64,000 nt of DNA from Telopea speciosissima. Its lineage: Eukaryota; Streptophyta; Magnoliopsida; Proteales; Proteaceae. Numbering within the stretch: position 1 is the first letter of the stretch; each line of letters starts with the position of its first letter. A program made the translations under genes and the position numbers. Of this stretch, positions 36,140 through 48,047 are shown one piece after another. The stretch spans positions 57,796,970 through 57,860,969 of the forward strand of contig NC_057925.1 in the NCBI RefSeq assembly GCF_018873765.1, written 5' to 3'. The notes under the pieces are model-generated. The model saw only the letters and a list, made by a program, of their open reading frames with translations. It was not told the origin of the DNA and did not search any database.

Positions 36140-39100
36140 GTTTAGGAAAATTATCGGCAACACCCCCTTACTAGCCCATTAAATTAATGCCAATATGGGT
36201 AAAGGGTAGTTTAATCATTTTCATTCAACTAAGGTAATCCCGTTAGTTTTGGGGCTAAAATTGATTTTAGGGATGAGCAAAGAAGGATTCGATTAATGAA
36301 TGTATGTAGGGACTCCATTAAGTGGTGGAAATTCTTTTGGGATGAGAGGCTGGGGCAATCAGCCTCTGAGAATGTTATGAACGTTTTAAGCTCTTTTCTT
36401 CCTTGATACTTTTTATCATTGAAAAAACATTTTAGACTTGGTAATCCACGGTCAAATCTTAACCCCCTCTCTCTCTCTTATTAATTTGATCAAGAGTGCT
36501 AGTGTTCAACATGGCCTCAATCTCATAACTTTTCTTCCATTCAACTCCCTAAAAAATCATGGTTGGGCAGACAAGCTATTTCTGCTAAAAGAGACAAGAA
36601 TATCTGTTGCCTCTCAACATTTGATCTCATTCTTTATTCTCAATTCGTAAGATTTAAGGTTTTCCCCCTTTCCAGTATCTTAAACATTAAGAGTACAAGA
36701 TTAAAAATAAATAAATGCCTAACACTTGGTGGATTTAATGTGGAACCAACTATATCATATCCTACTCAGACCCAGGCAGAAATAATAGGAGTAGGTGTCT
36801 ATACATGAAGCCAAGCCATATCGAGTATCGATCCATCAGCAGCCATAGCTTTAGCATCTATTATCATTTGGAGGCAGAATGACCTCCCACTTATCAAACA
36901 ATCACCAATTACATTCCAGTTTCCATGAAATTATTTTGAAATTATAAACTTTTAGAATTCAGAACCTATGCCATCAGTTGCCAGACCGAACCTGAGGGTC
37001 CAGTTCTATACCAATAATGGTGATAAGAGGATGCTTGGATTGCTAAGGTGGTAATGTACAAGCATCAATAACACAACTTGGGTTGAGAGAGAGAGTAAAA
37101 TCCCATTTGTACATTAATGGAAAATGACATAGGTATCAGTAATCAGTATCCATGACCAGGCAATTTGGAGCAATAACAGAAAATGAAGAGACAACAGGCA
37201 ATCCAAAATAGGATGGAGTTTCATGCACCATAATGCTCACAGGTATACCTACCAAAAAAAGGGTAAAAAAATTCACTGATATCCCAACAGTTGGAATAAT
37301 GGAGTATAATTCCTAAATTTACTTTTCAGTATTAATTGAAATATCGCAGGCAACTGATTCCCGTTGAGGCTCCAAACACGTCTATGCAAAAAACAACAGT
37401 CACCTGCCACAGCAAAATTATAAACACGAGAATAAGCTTTTCATACCAATGAATACATCAAACAAAGAAAAGAGATGCTGAACATTTCAAACTCTATGAT
37501 AACAACACCACAGGATTGAAAGAAAAGAGAGTAAAAATTTTTAACTCTACCAATCAAGGGTATCTAAAAAAACAACATCCAGAACATCCCTCAAAAATGC
37601 CTGCCGTCAACGAGACATGAGAACATGATTCCTCTCAACCATGCAAATAAGACCAATATATCATAATTTCATGCAAAGTTCAAATTACTAAATCTTTCAT
37701 CACTGAGAACAAAGATAATACATCCACAACTTCCCTCAGAACGCCTATTATCAACCTAGCATGAAAACAAGGTCCCTCAACCTTTGCAAAGGAGCCTGCA
37801 AAGGGAGCACCCATCTTTCAGAATTTCTTGCAAAGTTCAGATTACTAAATCTTTCATCACTGGGAAATGTGGATTTAGGGGAGCACTTCCATTTAATCAT
37901 TATCATAGATACAGAGAAAGTTTAGGCATGTTCAGAAATAGCAGGGGAAAATCTATAATCAGTCAAAGACAAACATCCAAAAGTTAATCACAGAACAATT
38001 ATCCAGGTATTATTAAACTCTCCATATAGATTTGCAAATTTATGGAGCCTAGTGTCCAAATAAGCACAAAACCAGAAAAAACTTGAATGACCATCCAGAA
38101 GTAAAAAGAATATAGTTTCCATAAAAAGAAAACATACTCATTAAGCAACACCAATATATCAGGGATGATGCAATATGGTCCATGGCAAATACAAAAGTAT
38201 TTGGAAATGGAACCCTAATGGTTGTTAACAAGTCCCCTTATATTTTCTTTCTTTTGAGTGTGGGATTTTTTTTTATTTGGAGGGGGTGTGTGAAGGGTAT
38301 AGAAGAAAAAGAACAGAAATAGGAATCTAAGCAAAAGAAAACATACCCATTAAGCAACATATTGATACATCAGGGATGAATGCACTCTTGCCCAAGGCGA
38401 ATATAAAAAGATTTTGGAAGCGGAGATGCAATTTCTGTTAGTAAGTCCCCTTCTTTCCTGTGCACAATATTTTTTCCTCTTTTTTTTTTTGTTGGGAGGG
38501 GGAGAGGGATGGGGTGACGATGGTGGTGAAGGTATAGTTCAGTGCCCACACTTCATCTAAAATCAACCTCTTCTTCCCTTGCTGCTGATCCAATAGTCCA
38601 TTAATTAAAAAAAAAACACTATTCTGCTCATCCTTTCGCTCAATTATTGAAGGAGGAAGACAAGTAGTCTTATTTCTTGAGCATACAGTTCCAGTATTGG
38701 AATAAGTAAGACAAGGTATCAGTTAGGCCTTAAAATCCTCGACCAATTGGTCCTTCACTTAAAGATGTGGACATAAAGCAAGGACAAAAAAGAAGTCCAA
38801 ACGAGTGCTATGCCCAATGCCCAAAGCTCCACCTCTCTTCAATTTTTAGATACAACTCTGATACCTGACATCACCAACGAATCCCCCATAGAAGCAACTT
38901 CATGGGAAAAAATCTACCACCATTACCCCAGTTAAATCCTACACTTCCAAGTTCAAATGCTAACTATGTTGATCTGACTCCTCTCCTCCAACAGAATGGA
39001 ACTTGGATTTACAGTTGGGCTGTCTCTGCAAACAAGGAATAATAAACTGAGCCCAGCCCATGTCACAATGTGTCCTAACAGAAACCAATAAAGGGTACTA

Positions 39101-40523
39101 CTCTCAAATTATAACTACACCCAAATTCATTCCAACCCAACCCCTCTACGAAGGACATTTGTTTCTGCTTTACATTTTGAATATCTGGAAGGACAGGAAT
39201 CACTAAATTTCTAATTGTAAGTGTAGATGATGTTTCATATTTCCAAGAAATCAGAATAAAGATAATTTTTTGATCATCTGCCCACCAAGTTATGGGCCTA
39301 AGATTATCATTCTTCACCTCTAGGTGAGAGAAAACCCTTATCAGTCCCCCCTTTTTTTTTTTTTGGTGGGGGGGGGGGGGGGATGAACAGGAGGTTTCTA
39401 CTTTCTAATAATAGGTCAGAAATTAAGTTTTGGGGCCTTGAACAAGGACTTGGTTCACCGGATATTCTAAACCAACTTCATCCATCCTTAGTAGGGGAAG
39501 CATCAGATTCAACTCAACTTAAAAAATAGAAAAGTACTTCTTTTGGGTTGCTCCCAGTTGTGATCTTGGGAATTCTATTTAGAAACAACCAAGAACCATT
39601 AAAAAAAATTGTCTTTTGACTCAATGTATGGTGAAGCACATACACTTCCCTCGTTCAAGACAGAATGGATAGTCCAACCATATATTAAATTCTAAGAACC
39701 ACAAGTTATTGTAAAATGAGTACATGAATCAGAGGGTATAATCCTCTGAGGAAAAAATCCAAAAAGCTTACAAGAACATCTAGAACCACATCTGCTTGCT
39801 ATGAACCAGAATATACAATAAAATAGAAAATAATTCAGACAGCTCATGACCAAATCTAGAACTGATGCAACTTGCAACAGAAAGTTTGCATAAATATTCC
39901 GCAATTTTTGTTAACATCAAATGGAACTTCAAGGAGGAAAAAACAAAAAGAAGAAGACTAACTTTGCAGTAAGATTTATCGTTTTCAATATGTTTTACAC
40001 CATAAATTTGGTCAATTGCACTTTCAATATGGATGATCTGAGAACAAAATTAGAAAAGAATTGTACGCGCAAAGTAAACTTTTCATGAGTCATGACCATA
40101 TACAAAAAACAGGATCATATCTCCTTGTAAACCCAGTTTGCATCTCAGTATTTCTGACTAGTAAGACAAACAAACTACCAAAACACAGAAAGCTGCAACT
40201 GAAGAAAATTCAAAAAATAACACAAACATAAACTAAAAAGGATTTCATTCTGTTCAAAGCGAAACAACTGCATTCAAATGTAGAGAAAATTAGCTTCAAA
40301 TAAACAGGAAAGTCAAAACAGATTCGTTCTTGTTTTTTCCTTATTATTGTTATGGACAATGAATGAATGGTAACAGCATAAGATGGTAAACGCACCATAA
40401 AACCTGGTATTGAGAACAGTATCAGAAAATTTAAAAAAAAGAGGCATCTAATTAAACTTCCAAACAGACCAAAGAGACAAACCTAATCAGGAAGGTGAAA
40501 GCTCCTTTCAGTCGACCAGCACT
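36140..40523. other. 4.4 kb without recognisable genes
   Basis: Only short domain-free open stretches. 36250-36430 may be further LINE debris. 38080-38240 and 38320-38460 share AAAGAAAACATAC...TTAAGCAACA and ATACATCAGGGATGA-type blocks, a diverged local duplication. A run of 15 G lies at 39368-39382. The part below 40523 is probably the Tudor gene's 3' UTR. Confidence 0.45.
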
Positions 40524-42256
40524 TCACTTCCTGCCACAAGTTTTAAGGTAAACATAAACAGAAGGCACAGAAACAGAACTGTTAGTTCGAAACTAACTCA
40601 TTAGTTCAAATACAGGAGCATTTACCTAAATTTGGCCCTTGATCGCATCCTTTTGACAGGAATTTCAAGGCTTTCCACATTAGCCCGACTCTCCTCCTCA
40701 TTGGTTTGGGCATCTGATACCGGCTGTGAATCTGAAGACTTTGCATCATGCCCTCCATCTGAGACAGTTTCTTGGTTTGCCAAACTTGTGTTATTCTCAT
40801 CCTGCTTACCAGCTAGTGATTCTGAACCCTGAACCTTCACCTCTCTTCCTTCTTCCCAATTATCCTTGTCTCCTGGCTCCACTTTATCTCTTACAGCTTC
40901 ACAGCTCTCAATTTTTTGTTCACCAAGAACCTCAGGATCTTCTTCTTTATTGCTCCGAACTTCAGACGTTTCCTGGCTTCCATCACTTGCTTGCTTTGAA
41001 TCAAATCCTGTCTGATTTTTCCCATAACCAGGATCTTCAGATCCTTCCATAGTGATTTTTCCACCAGTTTTCTTCTTTTCAACTATTTCAGGAAGCACAT
41101 CAGCTTCCATGTCCTCTGAGTGCACAGTCTTCTCATCCTCAGCATTCCTTTTGACTTTTGGTTTAGACTTGCCCTTTTCTGCTGCCTTTGATGCTTTCTT
41201 TCTCATGATCTTTCCCTTCTTTTCAAGTGGTTTAACATCATTGACCTCAGTAGCGACCACTTTTGCAGACTCTCCACTTACCTCACTGCCATCGGAATCC
41301 AATTCTTTTTTACCAGGGTGAGGTTCAGCCTCATTGTGATGTTTCTGGGAACTAGCACCCACAACTTTGTCCATGTTGATTTCATCCATCACTATCTCCT
41401 GCTCAAATTTTTCACTTACTTTGTCATTAGCATCCAAAGCCAGATTTCCTTCGGTATCAGTATCTTTTCCACCTTGCAGCTTTGGATGCCTTTTTTTGGA
41501 AGCCTTTGAAGGTGTTCTCTCAATCCTAGCATACCTTTTCACTGGTTCAGAAGCCTCTTGCTTTTCCAAATTATGTGCTTCAGCAATTTGCACTCCCTCA
41601 GATTTTTTAGGATGTCCAATAACCTGTGTAACAGCATCATCTATAATACGTGAACCCTCATTTATAATGTCTCTACTCTCCCCACCATTATCTGGAATCT
41701 CACGATTAGGCTCCGATCTAGAAAATATAGTGAATCCCTCACTCGGCATAATTTCAAGCTCAAACCTCTCCGTCATCAAGTTTAACTCCTCTTTGTCACC
41801 ATCGTCATAGAAAACACGGTGGAGCTTCTTCTCATTGTCAAATGATTTTATCTTTCCCAAAAACCACCTTCTAGAATCAGGCCAGAAAACCTTAATTCTC
41901 TTCCCCACAATTCTCTCAAAATCATTCACACTCAGTAAAACCCTATGGAAGGAAGGTATATCCTTCCTTGGGCGGAGTCTAGACGACCCCAGTTCAGGTG
42001 ACTGGAAAAATGCCTCAGCTATTTCTTTGTCTGGGCCTCTTTTCCGTTTCTTAGCAACAGCTTTAGACATTTCAATTTTCTCAAACTCTTCAATCCCAGT
42101 CTCAATAACACCTGTTAGTTTCTTTTCCTCAGCTTTATCTACTGTTTTCCCTTCTATTTTTTCCATTTTGTATCCCCTTGTGTTCTCTTTGTTGCTGGTT
42201 TCCATAACTTGTGGTTTACCAGCAATGGATTTCTGTTTCTTCTTCCTATTTACCAT
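40524..42256 (-). CDS. Tudor-domain nuclear protein (PDS5-like Tudor, plant family)
   Basis: Main exon 42256-40626 and a terminal exon 40530-40524, giving about 545 residues. The large frame appears to stop at AGG-TAA, but that is the donor AG/GTAAAT. Splicing to GTGGCAG/GAAGTGA gives a C-terminus RAKFRK. Residues 116-170 form a Tudor domain (VGKRIKVFWPDSRRWFLGKI, then HRVFYDDGDKEELNL and ERFELEIM) like that of PDS5 and related plant chromatin proteins. 63-74 carries a nuclear signal (AKKRKRGPD). The rest is highly charged, Glu/Lys/Ser-rich and probably disordered. A role in chromatin or cohesion is inference from the domain. A 5' UTR exon likely ends at 42970 (GAGAG/GTATCT), with a leader intron between it and the start. 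Confidence 0.85.
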
Positions 42257-43113
42257 CTCTAGAAACTAAGAAATCTAATTTCAATTCCAAACTTTCAGTA
42301 TCAACCCCAGTAGGAAAATCAGATAACCATGTAACCCTGCAAAACCTAAGAAAGGCTTCCAAGGTTATTTCATCTAGAAAAGCATAGAAATGCATAAACC
42401 AACCATTCAAAGAACTCCTCAAACATAAAAACCCTAGGAACCCCGAACCCCCCACCCCCTTCCCCCCCAAAAAAAAAACCTTTAATCGTTAAATCTTTTA
42501 ACAAAAAAAAAATTCAATCTAGAAGAAAACCCTAACTATGTAAATCTTCACAAAACTAATAAGCTCTCTCGAGCATACCTGCCAAATAAAGGTGTACAGA
42601 AAATATAGTACGAAATACAAGCATCAAAAGAGGAACTGAGAAACCCTAAAATAAAAAACAGAAATACAACCTAATACCAAATATCTCAACCCATAAACAA
42701 CAAAGACCGAATTTTTTAGTGAAACATTTTTTCAGAAAATTTACCATAAAACAAGCCTAAAGCAATGCATAGAAACCCTGATTTATCAGATACAAAGCTA
42801 CAAAACCCTAATAGTGATATCTGAACCCATAAACAACAACGATCGAAACTTGCAGTGAAACTTTTTTTAACGAAACTTACCATCCAATAAGCTATAGCAA
42901 TGCAGAGAAATCATATACTAAACCATAGAAAACTCAGAAAGACGAAGGAACATAAAAGGAAAGAGATACCTCTCAAGAGCTTGCGTTTCTGGGTTTCTGC
43001 CCCGTCGTGGGTTCCAAATGCAAGCTGAGAGGGTTCTTATGCACATGAGTGGTATAAGGAAAAAAGCCATCTCAGCTACAAAAAGAGCGGGAAAGCAAGG
43101 GTAATTTGACACG

Positions 43114-43920
43114 TGGCAATAGGTGATTTGTGTATAACAGGAACAGGGATACCTAGGCGCCTAGGCGGACTTGTTTAGGCTGGAAGGACTGGTGGACGAA
43201 GATGAGTGCCTCAGTTCTTCCCACTCCCTATTTATGGAAACTCAGCATTTAATTTTGATGCATTGGCGGGTGTTTAAAGTCTATTGTTTCAAATCCAAGA
43301 CAGGTTCGGTTCGACCATAGTTTTTTGTATTGGTTCCCTTTGGTGTTTTATACCGAACCAGAGAGGTTGAACCAGGCAGATCACCTTGTGAAACTGAGGT
43401 AATTAGCTCATTGCGAAACTTCACATATATAAAGAGTGAAAAGGTTTTTTTTTCATTGAGATGCCTTTACATGGGAAGACTTTTTTGCCATCATGGAGTA
43501 GTTTTTGGTTAAGTGAACTGATGATTTGACAAACTAACCGATTGATAGATGGAAGATTACCTAGATAACTCACTAGTTAGATGTTGTAAACAATCACAAT
43601 CATATGGTCCGCCTTGTATGATGCGTTCTTCCTTGGGTTTTTAGTGTTTCTATTAATTCAATGCGATTTCATTGGCTTTTATGTTTCATGGCTTTTATTT
43701 GTTTTCATGCAGTGTTTTAAAAATTGGGATCCAATTGACCGATTCAGTTTGAAATCAATCGAGATCGATCCTGATTCAGATTAATCCATGTATAGAAACT
43801 AGGGTTAGGGCATTTTGGGTTGATTCTGATTGATTACTCACTGATATTAGGACCAGAATCAGATTCAAATCCCAATTCCGAGCTTTTAAACCCTGACTTT
43901 AGGATTTCAAGTTTTACGTT
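43114..43920. other. Intergenic, upstream of the Tudor gene
   Basis: No gene recognised. A short segment around 43300-43370 (GGTTCGGTTCGACC, ACCGAACCAGAGAGGTTGAA) is low-complexity, repeat-like sequence. Confidence 0.4.
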
Positions 43921-43924
43921 CTAT

Positions 43925-44640
43925 ATGTTCAAATTCAATGGTTTTAGGAACAACAACTCGGCCTTATCCAAGCTAAATGGGGTTGGCTACATGGATCCTT
44001 GCACTTCAATTAGCTCTATCAAGATCATATTTGAAACAAGGCCTAAGCCATGCATGTCTTTCCTCACCACTTCTCCTAATGTCATTTTATAGGTCTGCCC
44101 CTGACTCTTTTAGTTCTTTCAATCTGAATCAAATCACTCTTCCATACTAAAGCATCCAAAGGCCTCCATTGAACATTGTCATGACACCTCAAATAACTTT
44201 CTCGTAGCTTATCATGTATCGGAGCTACTCCCAAATCAGCTCTGATATGATCATTCATTACTTTATCCTCCCTGGTTTTGCCACTTATCCATCTCAACAT
44301 CCTCATCTCTGCTACACTGAGTTTATCGATATAATGATTCTTAACTGCCCAACATTCTGTGCTATACATCATAGTCAGTTGTATAATTGTCTTATAAAAT
44401 ATTTTGTTAAGTTTTAAAGGAATACGACGACCACACAACACTCCAGACGCAGCCTTTTACTTCATCTATCATATTTTACTTCTCTACCAAACATCATCCT
44501 CTATCACATTCTTTATTTATTATTAAACCCAAATACCTAAAACAATTACTTTATGGAATCTCCCTCTCATCAATTTTCACCATCTCATTATCTGTCCTAG
44601 TATAACCAAAGTTATAAACCATATTCTTTGTCTCATCAAT
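43925..44640 (-). mobile_element. RTE LINE 3' fragment
   Basis: The open stretch 44441-44082 contains MYSTECWAVKNHYIDKLSVA, EMRMLRWISGKTREDKVMND and GVAPIHDKLRESYLR, the region just after the reverse transcriptase in plant RTE LINEs (usual form YG.ECW..K...SVAEMRMLRWM.G.TR). It ends with VRGRPIK, then the usual untranslated tail (GGATCCATGTAGCC on the minus strand) and a GTTGTTGTT end near 43952. Sequence at 44450-44640 looks like further upstream RTE sequence with stops. 5'-truncated dead copy. Confidence 0.8.
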
Positions 44641-45489
44641 TTATGATTAGGTTTCATATATCTAAAATAATCACTTTCGAATATGCACTTACTAATTTAC
44701 ATATTCTTTTATTTTTCTTTACTTCCCCACATATCTCTTGCAATTTCATTTTCTTTCACTTTTGAACTTTCTTGACAACAAGCATAGTTTAGTATTGGGT
44801 TCCAATAAGAAATACTAAAATATAGTAAGAATTCTATGTAAAATTTTGATTAGGAGATATATATTTTACTTCTTAATATTTCCAAAAGAAGAGTGAGATA
44901 TAGATTTACAAAAAGTGCAATCTTCTTGCTGGTTCAGTTGTTAATAAAGTTCCACATGCTGTCTTTCACATTGTTAAACATGACATTTTTTTTTTTTTTA
45001 CCAAAACAGGGGTTAAATTGAGACTCTTGCATCCAATTAAATAGAATGTGGCTAAGCTTTGTGTTTTAATAGTTAGAAATTTCATGAACTTAAAAGCTTT
45101 AGCATAGCAATGCAATCCAATAATTTAGTATCTCAAAATGTTAACATTTGAACCACCAAAGTAATAGTTACTTTTGTTTCTTGTCCTCCCACTTTTCACT
45201 CTTTAACACACCCATTAGTACTGTTTAGAGTGAGGAAAACAATTTAATGATGTTAGATACAACCTCAATAGATTAAGAGAAATTTCACATAAACTTTTTA
45301 TTTTCTTCTAGGTTTTTATCAATAGATGAAAGGATGTAGTGGTAACTAGCTGATCATTAAACCAAAAATAGAAAGAAAGAAAGTATTGGATACCATGACA
45401 AAATGATATTCTTTAGCTCAAGAATTTCATTTTCTTTTTTATTGAATAAGACATACCTATCTTGTAGGACATGGTTTTCCTTAAGCCAT

Positions 45490-46180
45490 GCCAAAGGAGG
45501 AGTTCCTTCACCGATGGCCATCATTGCACTTGGATGAGTATCTGGGAACATTGAAGGGCATTTCGGACCTCCATCATATAGGGGGAGTAATGATGCCCTT
45601 AGATTCGTGAGTGAATCTTTTACCGTGGGTGTAGGAAAACTTTTCCCTTACATGTATCTAGGTCATGCATGTACCAAGAACAATTTGCGTGATAACATGA
45701 TTGAAAATCTATACATTGAAATTGTACTGTTGTGATGTGTATATCAGATATAAAATTCATAAGAATGTAGAAACATGCATAATAAATTCCGTAGTCGATT
45801 ATGTGTGAAAACTAAAAAGATTGTAACCAAGAAAGAAAGAAAAAAAGTAGTAATATAATTGTAATATGGAGTAGAAAACCATCAAGGGACAAAAAAAGAA
45901 AGAAATTAGACAAATCTATTGATATTGAATTGAGAAGTTTGGGAAGCCTTATCTTGCATTCATCATGTTGGCTCAAATCCATGGTTTGGGTCGCAGAAAT
46001 AGAATTATCTTCTTCTACAATCTGCAACAAATTATTATTCAAGATGAAAAAGATCTTTTTTTTAAGTGAATTCATTGAAGAATGCATGCGATTCTCTATT
46101 GAAGGACGAAAGCTTCGATTGAATGCTCTGAAATCGAATGAGATCTAGGGTTAGTATTTGGTTATTTAGGGTTTTGGTAA
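45490..46180 (-). CDS. Exon-like pieces of an unidentified gene
   Basis: I cannot name this gene. The better piece is about 45645-45495 on the minus strand. It reads SLTNLRASLLPLYDGGPKCP, SMFPDTHPSAMMAIGEGTPP, LAWLKENHVLQDR and then a good donor (GATAG/GTATGT). A second piece near 46030-45870 follows TTTGTTGCAG and contains MDLSQHDECKIRLPKLLNSI. Upstream of it, about 46150-46180, is leader-like sequence rich in AACCCTA. No junction between the two pieces could be fixed, so they may be one short gene, two genes, or remains of one. The downstream exon (below 45490) was not found. Confidence 0.35.
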
Positions 46181-46915
46181 AGAAGAAAGAGAATGAAAGG
46201 AAGAAAAATGAGCAAAATTTATTAGGGAAACAAGTTTTGAAAGAGTCTAGAATCATCGAACGTATCAAATGCATTTACCAAAATACCCTTACAGTACACT
46301 ACGGTACCACGTGACACCCAACCACTTATTGAATAACCATTGGTATTGACTACTAATGGCTACTAAAACTAGCCTGATTGACCAACCCAAATCTAAACTC
46401 TTCCAAAAAGGATATTTTGGTCATTTCATAAAAGCAAGTCGAATTTCTTTTTGGATAGAGAAAGATTTAAGTAAATTTATTGATATAAAAAAATGCCAAA
46501 TTCATACATTTTGAAGTAATGTGAGTAACCAAAAAAAAGCAAATGAAAGTAATGAACTTTATAGTAATTATAAAATGTATATTTTGAAAATCTATTCCAC
46601 CGAGGCATAAAAGAAATACCACAACTTCTTGTGGAAGTATTGTTCATGAATTTATATAAAGATTTCTATGTTTTTCTATTTTCCATACAAAGGCACTGCA
46701 CTTTAAGTATTTTGCTATTCTAATTCTTATGACTTGTCACCTTAAATGTTGACAACTGTATGGCGACTAAATTAAAAAGAAAAAGGTTGTAACCTTGTAA
46801 TCTTGTATTAGTCCTACTTTAGTAGGGTTTCAAAAGGGGTGGACTGGAGTTGGTCCTTACATTTGGTATTTTTTGCACAAAGTGGCCACTAACAATTTTT
46901 ACATATTAATTTAAA

Positions 46916-47066
46916 GGGCAAGAGAACGCTAACTGGCTGAGTAGCCCTTACACCAGCACCAGACCAATGAGGGTGCGCACAAAAGCATAGATTTGGATGG
47001 GATTTTCGATTTCAATGGGGACTGAACAGGTGCAGTAACCATGCGACTGGTAAGCGTTCTTTCTCT
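46916..47066. mobile_element. Small MITE-like element
   Basis: The left end GGGCAAGAGAACGCTAAC and the right end GTAAGCGTTCTTTCTC are imperfect inverted repeats around a 150-bp body with no coding capacity. TAAA on both sides could be the target duplication. The last 110 bp of the window contain a possibly related sequence (GGTCCGCGTTCTCTATGGGG). Confidence 0.45.
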
Positions 47067-48030
47067 AAACTAAATTAAAATATTTACTAGATATTGGTCA
47101 TGATCTTATTAATCACTTCAATTGACCTTATGCACCATGTCTTTCTTTAGTCTTTTCAGTTATTCCCTTCTGCATCATATCAACAAGATTAAATAATCAA
47201 ACTCTGTTACATATGAAAGACCATTCCTTCACAACTTTCTTAGTGACAATGGATGTTATCCTATATTACCATGAGAGGATTATAGAAAAATTTTACCATA
47301 AACTTACTGCCCATAGTAAACTTCATCTTATCAAAACTACTCTTCCATTGAGAAAGTGTGGTACACACTTGGTTTAGTCCTCTCTTAGTATGAGTAGGGT
47401 TTCATTTCAGCTTATAATTCTCTCCAAATAAGCATGTGGTGGATTCTCCTTTTGATGGAATAGTTCTTTAAAGGTTTGGACACACTTCATAAAATTTTCC
47501 CACTCCAAGCATCTTCAAACACCCTAATTTTCTCCTCATTTCAGTCTTTTTTAGGATTCAGTTGCAATCTATCCATCCCAAGCTTCCTTATACAATTTTG
47601 GGTCCCAGAGCCTTTTGCTTTCTCACAAGTCTCTATAGATTAAGTTCTCCTTCACCAATGATTGGTGATTTGACCTTGTGATGGACTCTAGTATGATTCA
47701 TGTGCTTGAACAATCTTGCTACCACAGAAAGACTTGCTTGTCTTTACATTCCAGCTTCAGTAGGGCCGGCCAGGTCAACAAAGTCAATTTCAGGGCCATA
47801 CTCCCTACAGCTAACACAGTGTAATGGGTGGCTGGCTTAGCACATATTTGAAGCTAATGAACAGAAACAGGAACCAATCCCATCATAGGAACATTGCTAA
47901 AAATAGGCTTTACTTGACACAAAAGAAGGCACTGCATAAGATCAATAAAGATTACCACTACTACTAGTATCAGTTTTTATAACAAAGAGCAAAGCAAAAC
48001 ATTTCTCTACTCGTTCCCCTGAAGAAGATT

Positions 48031-48047
48031 CCCCCCCCCCCCCCCCC
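48031..48047 (+). repeat. Run of 17 C
   Basis: Homopolymer in the presumed 3' UTR side of the galactosyltransferase-like gene. The length may be unreliable in any assembly. Confidence 0.9.

Noticed and set aside
41052-42269. Long plus-strand open stretches opposite the Tudor gene
   Set aside because: They are shadows of the minus-strand frame, Ser/Phe-rich complements of a Glu/Lys-rich protein, with no splice or domain support.
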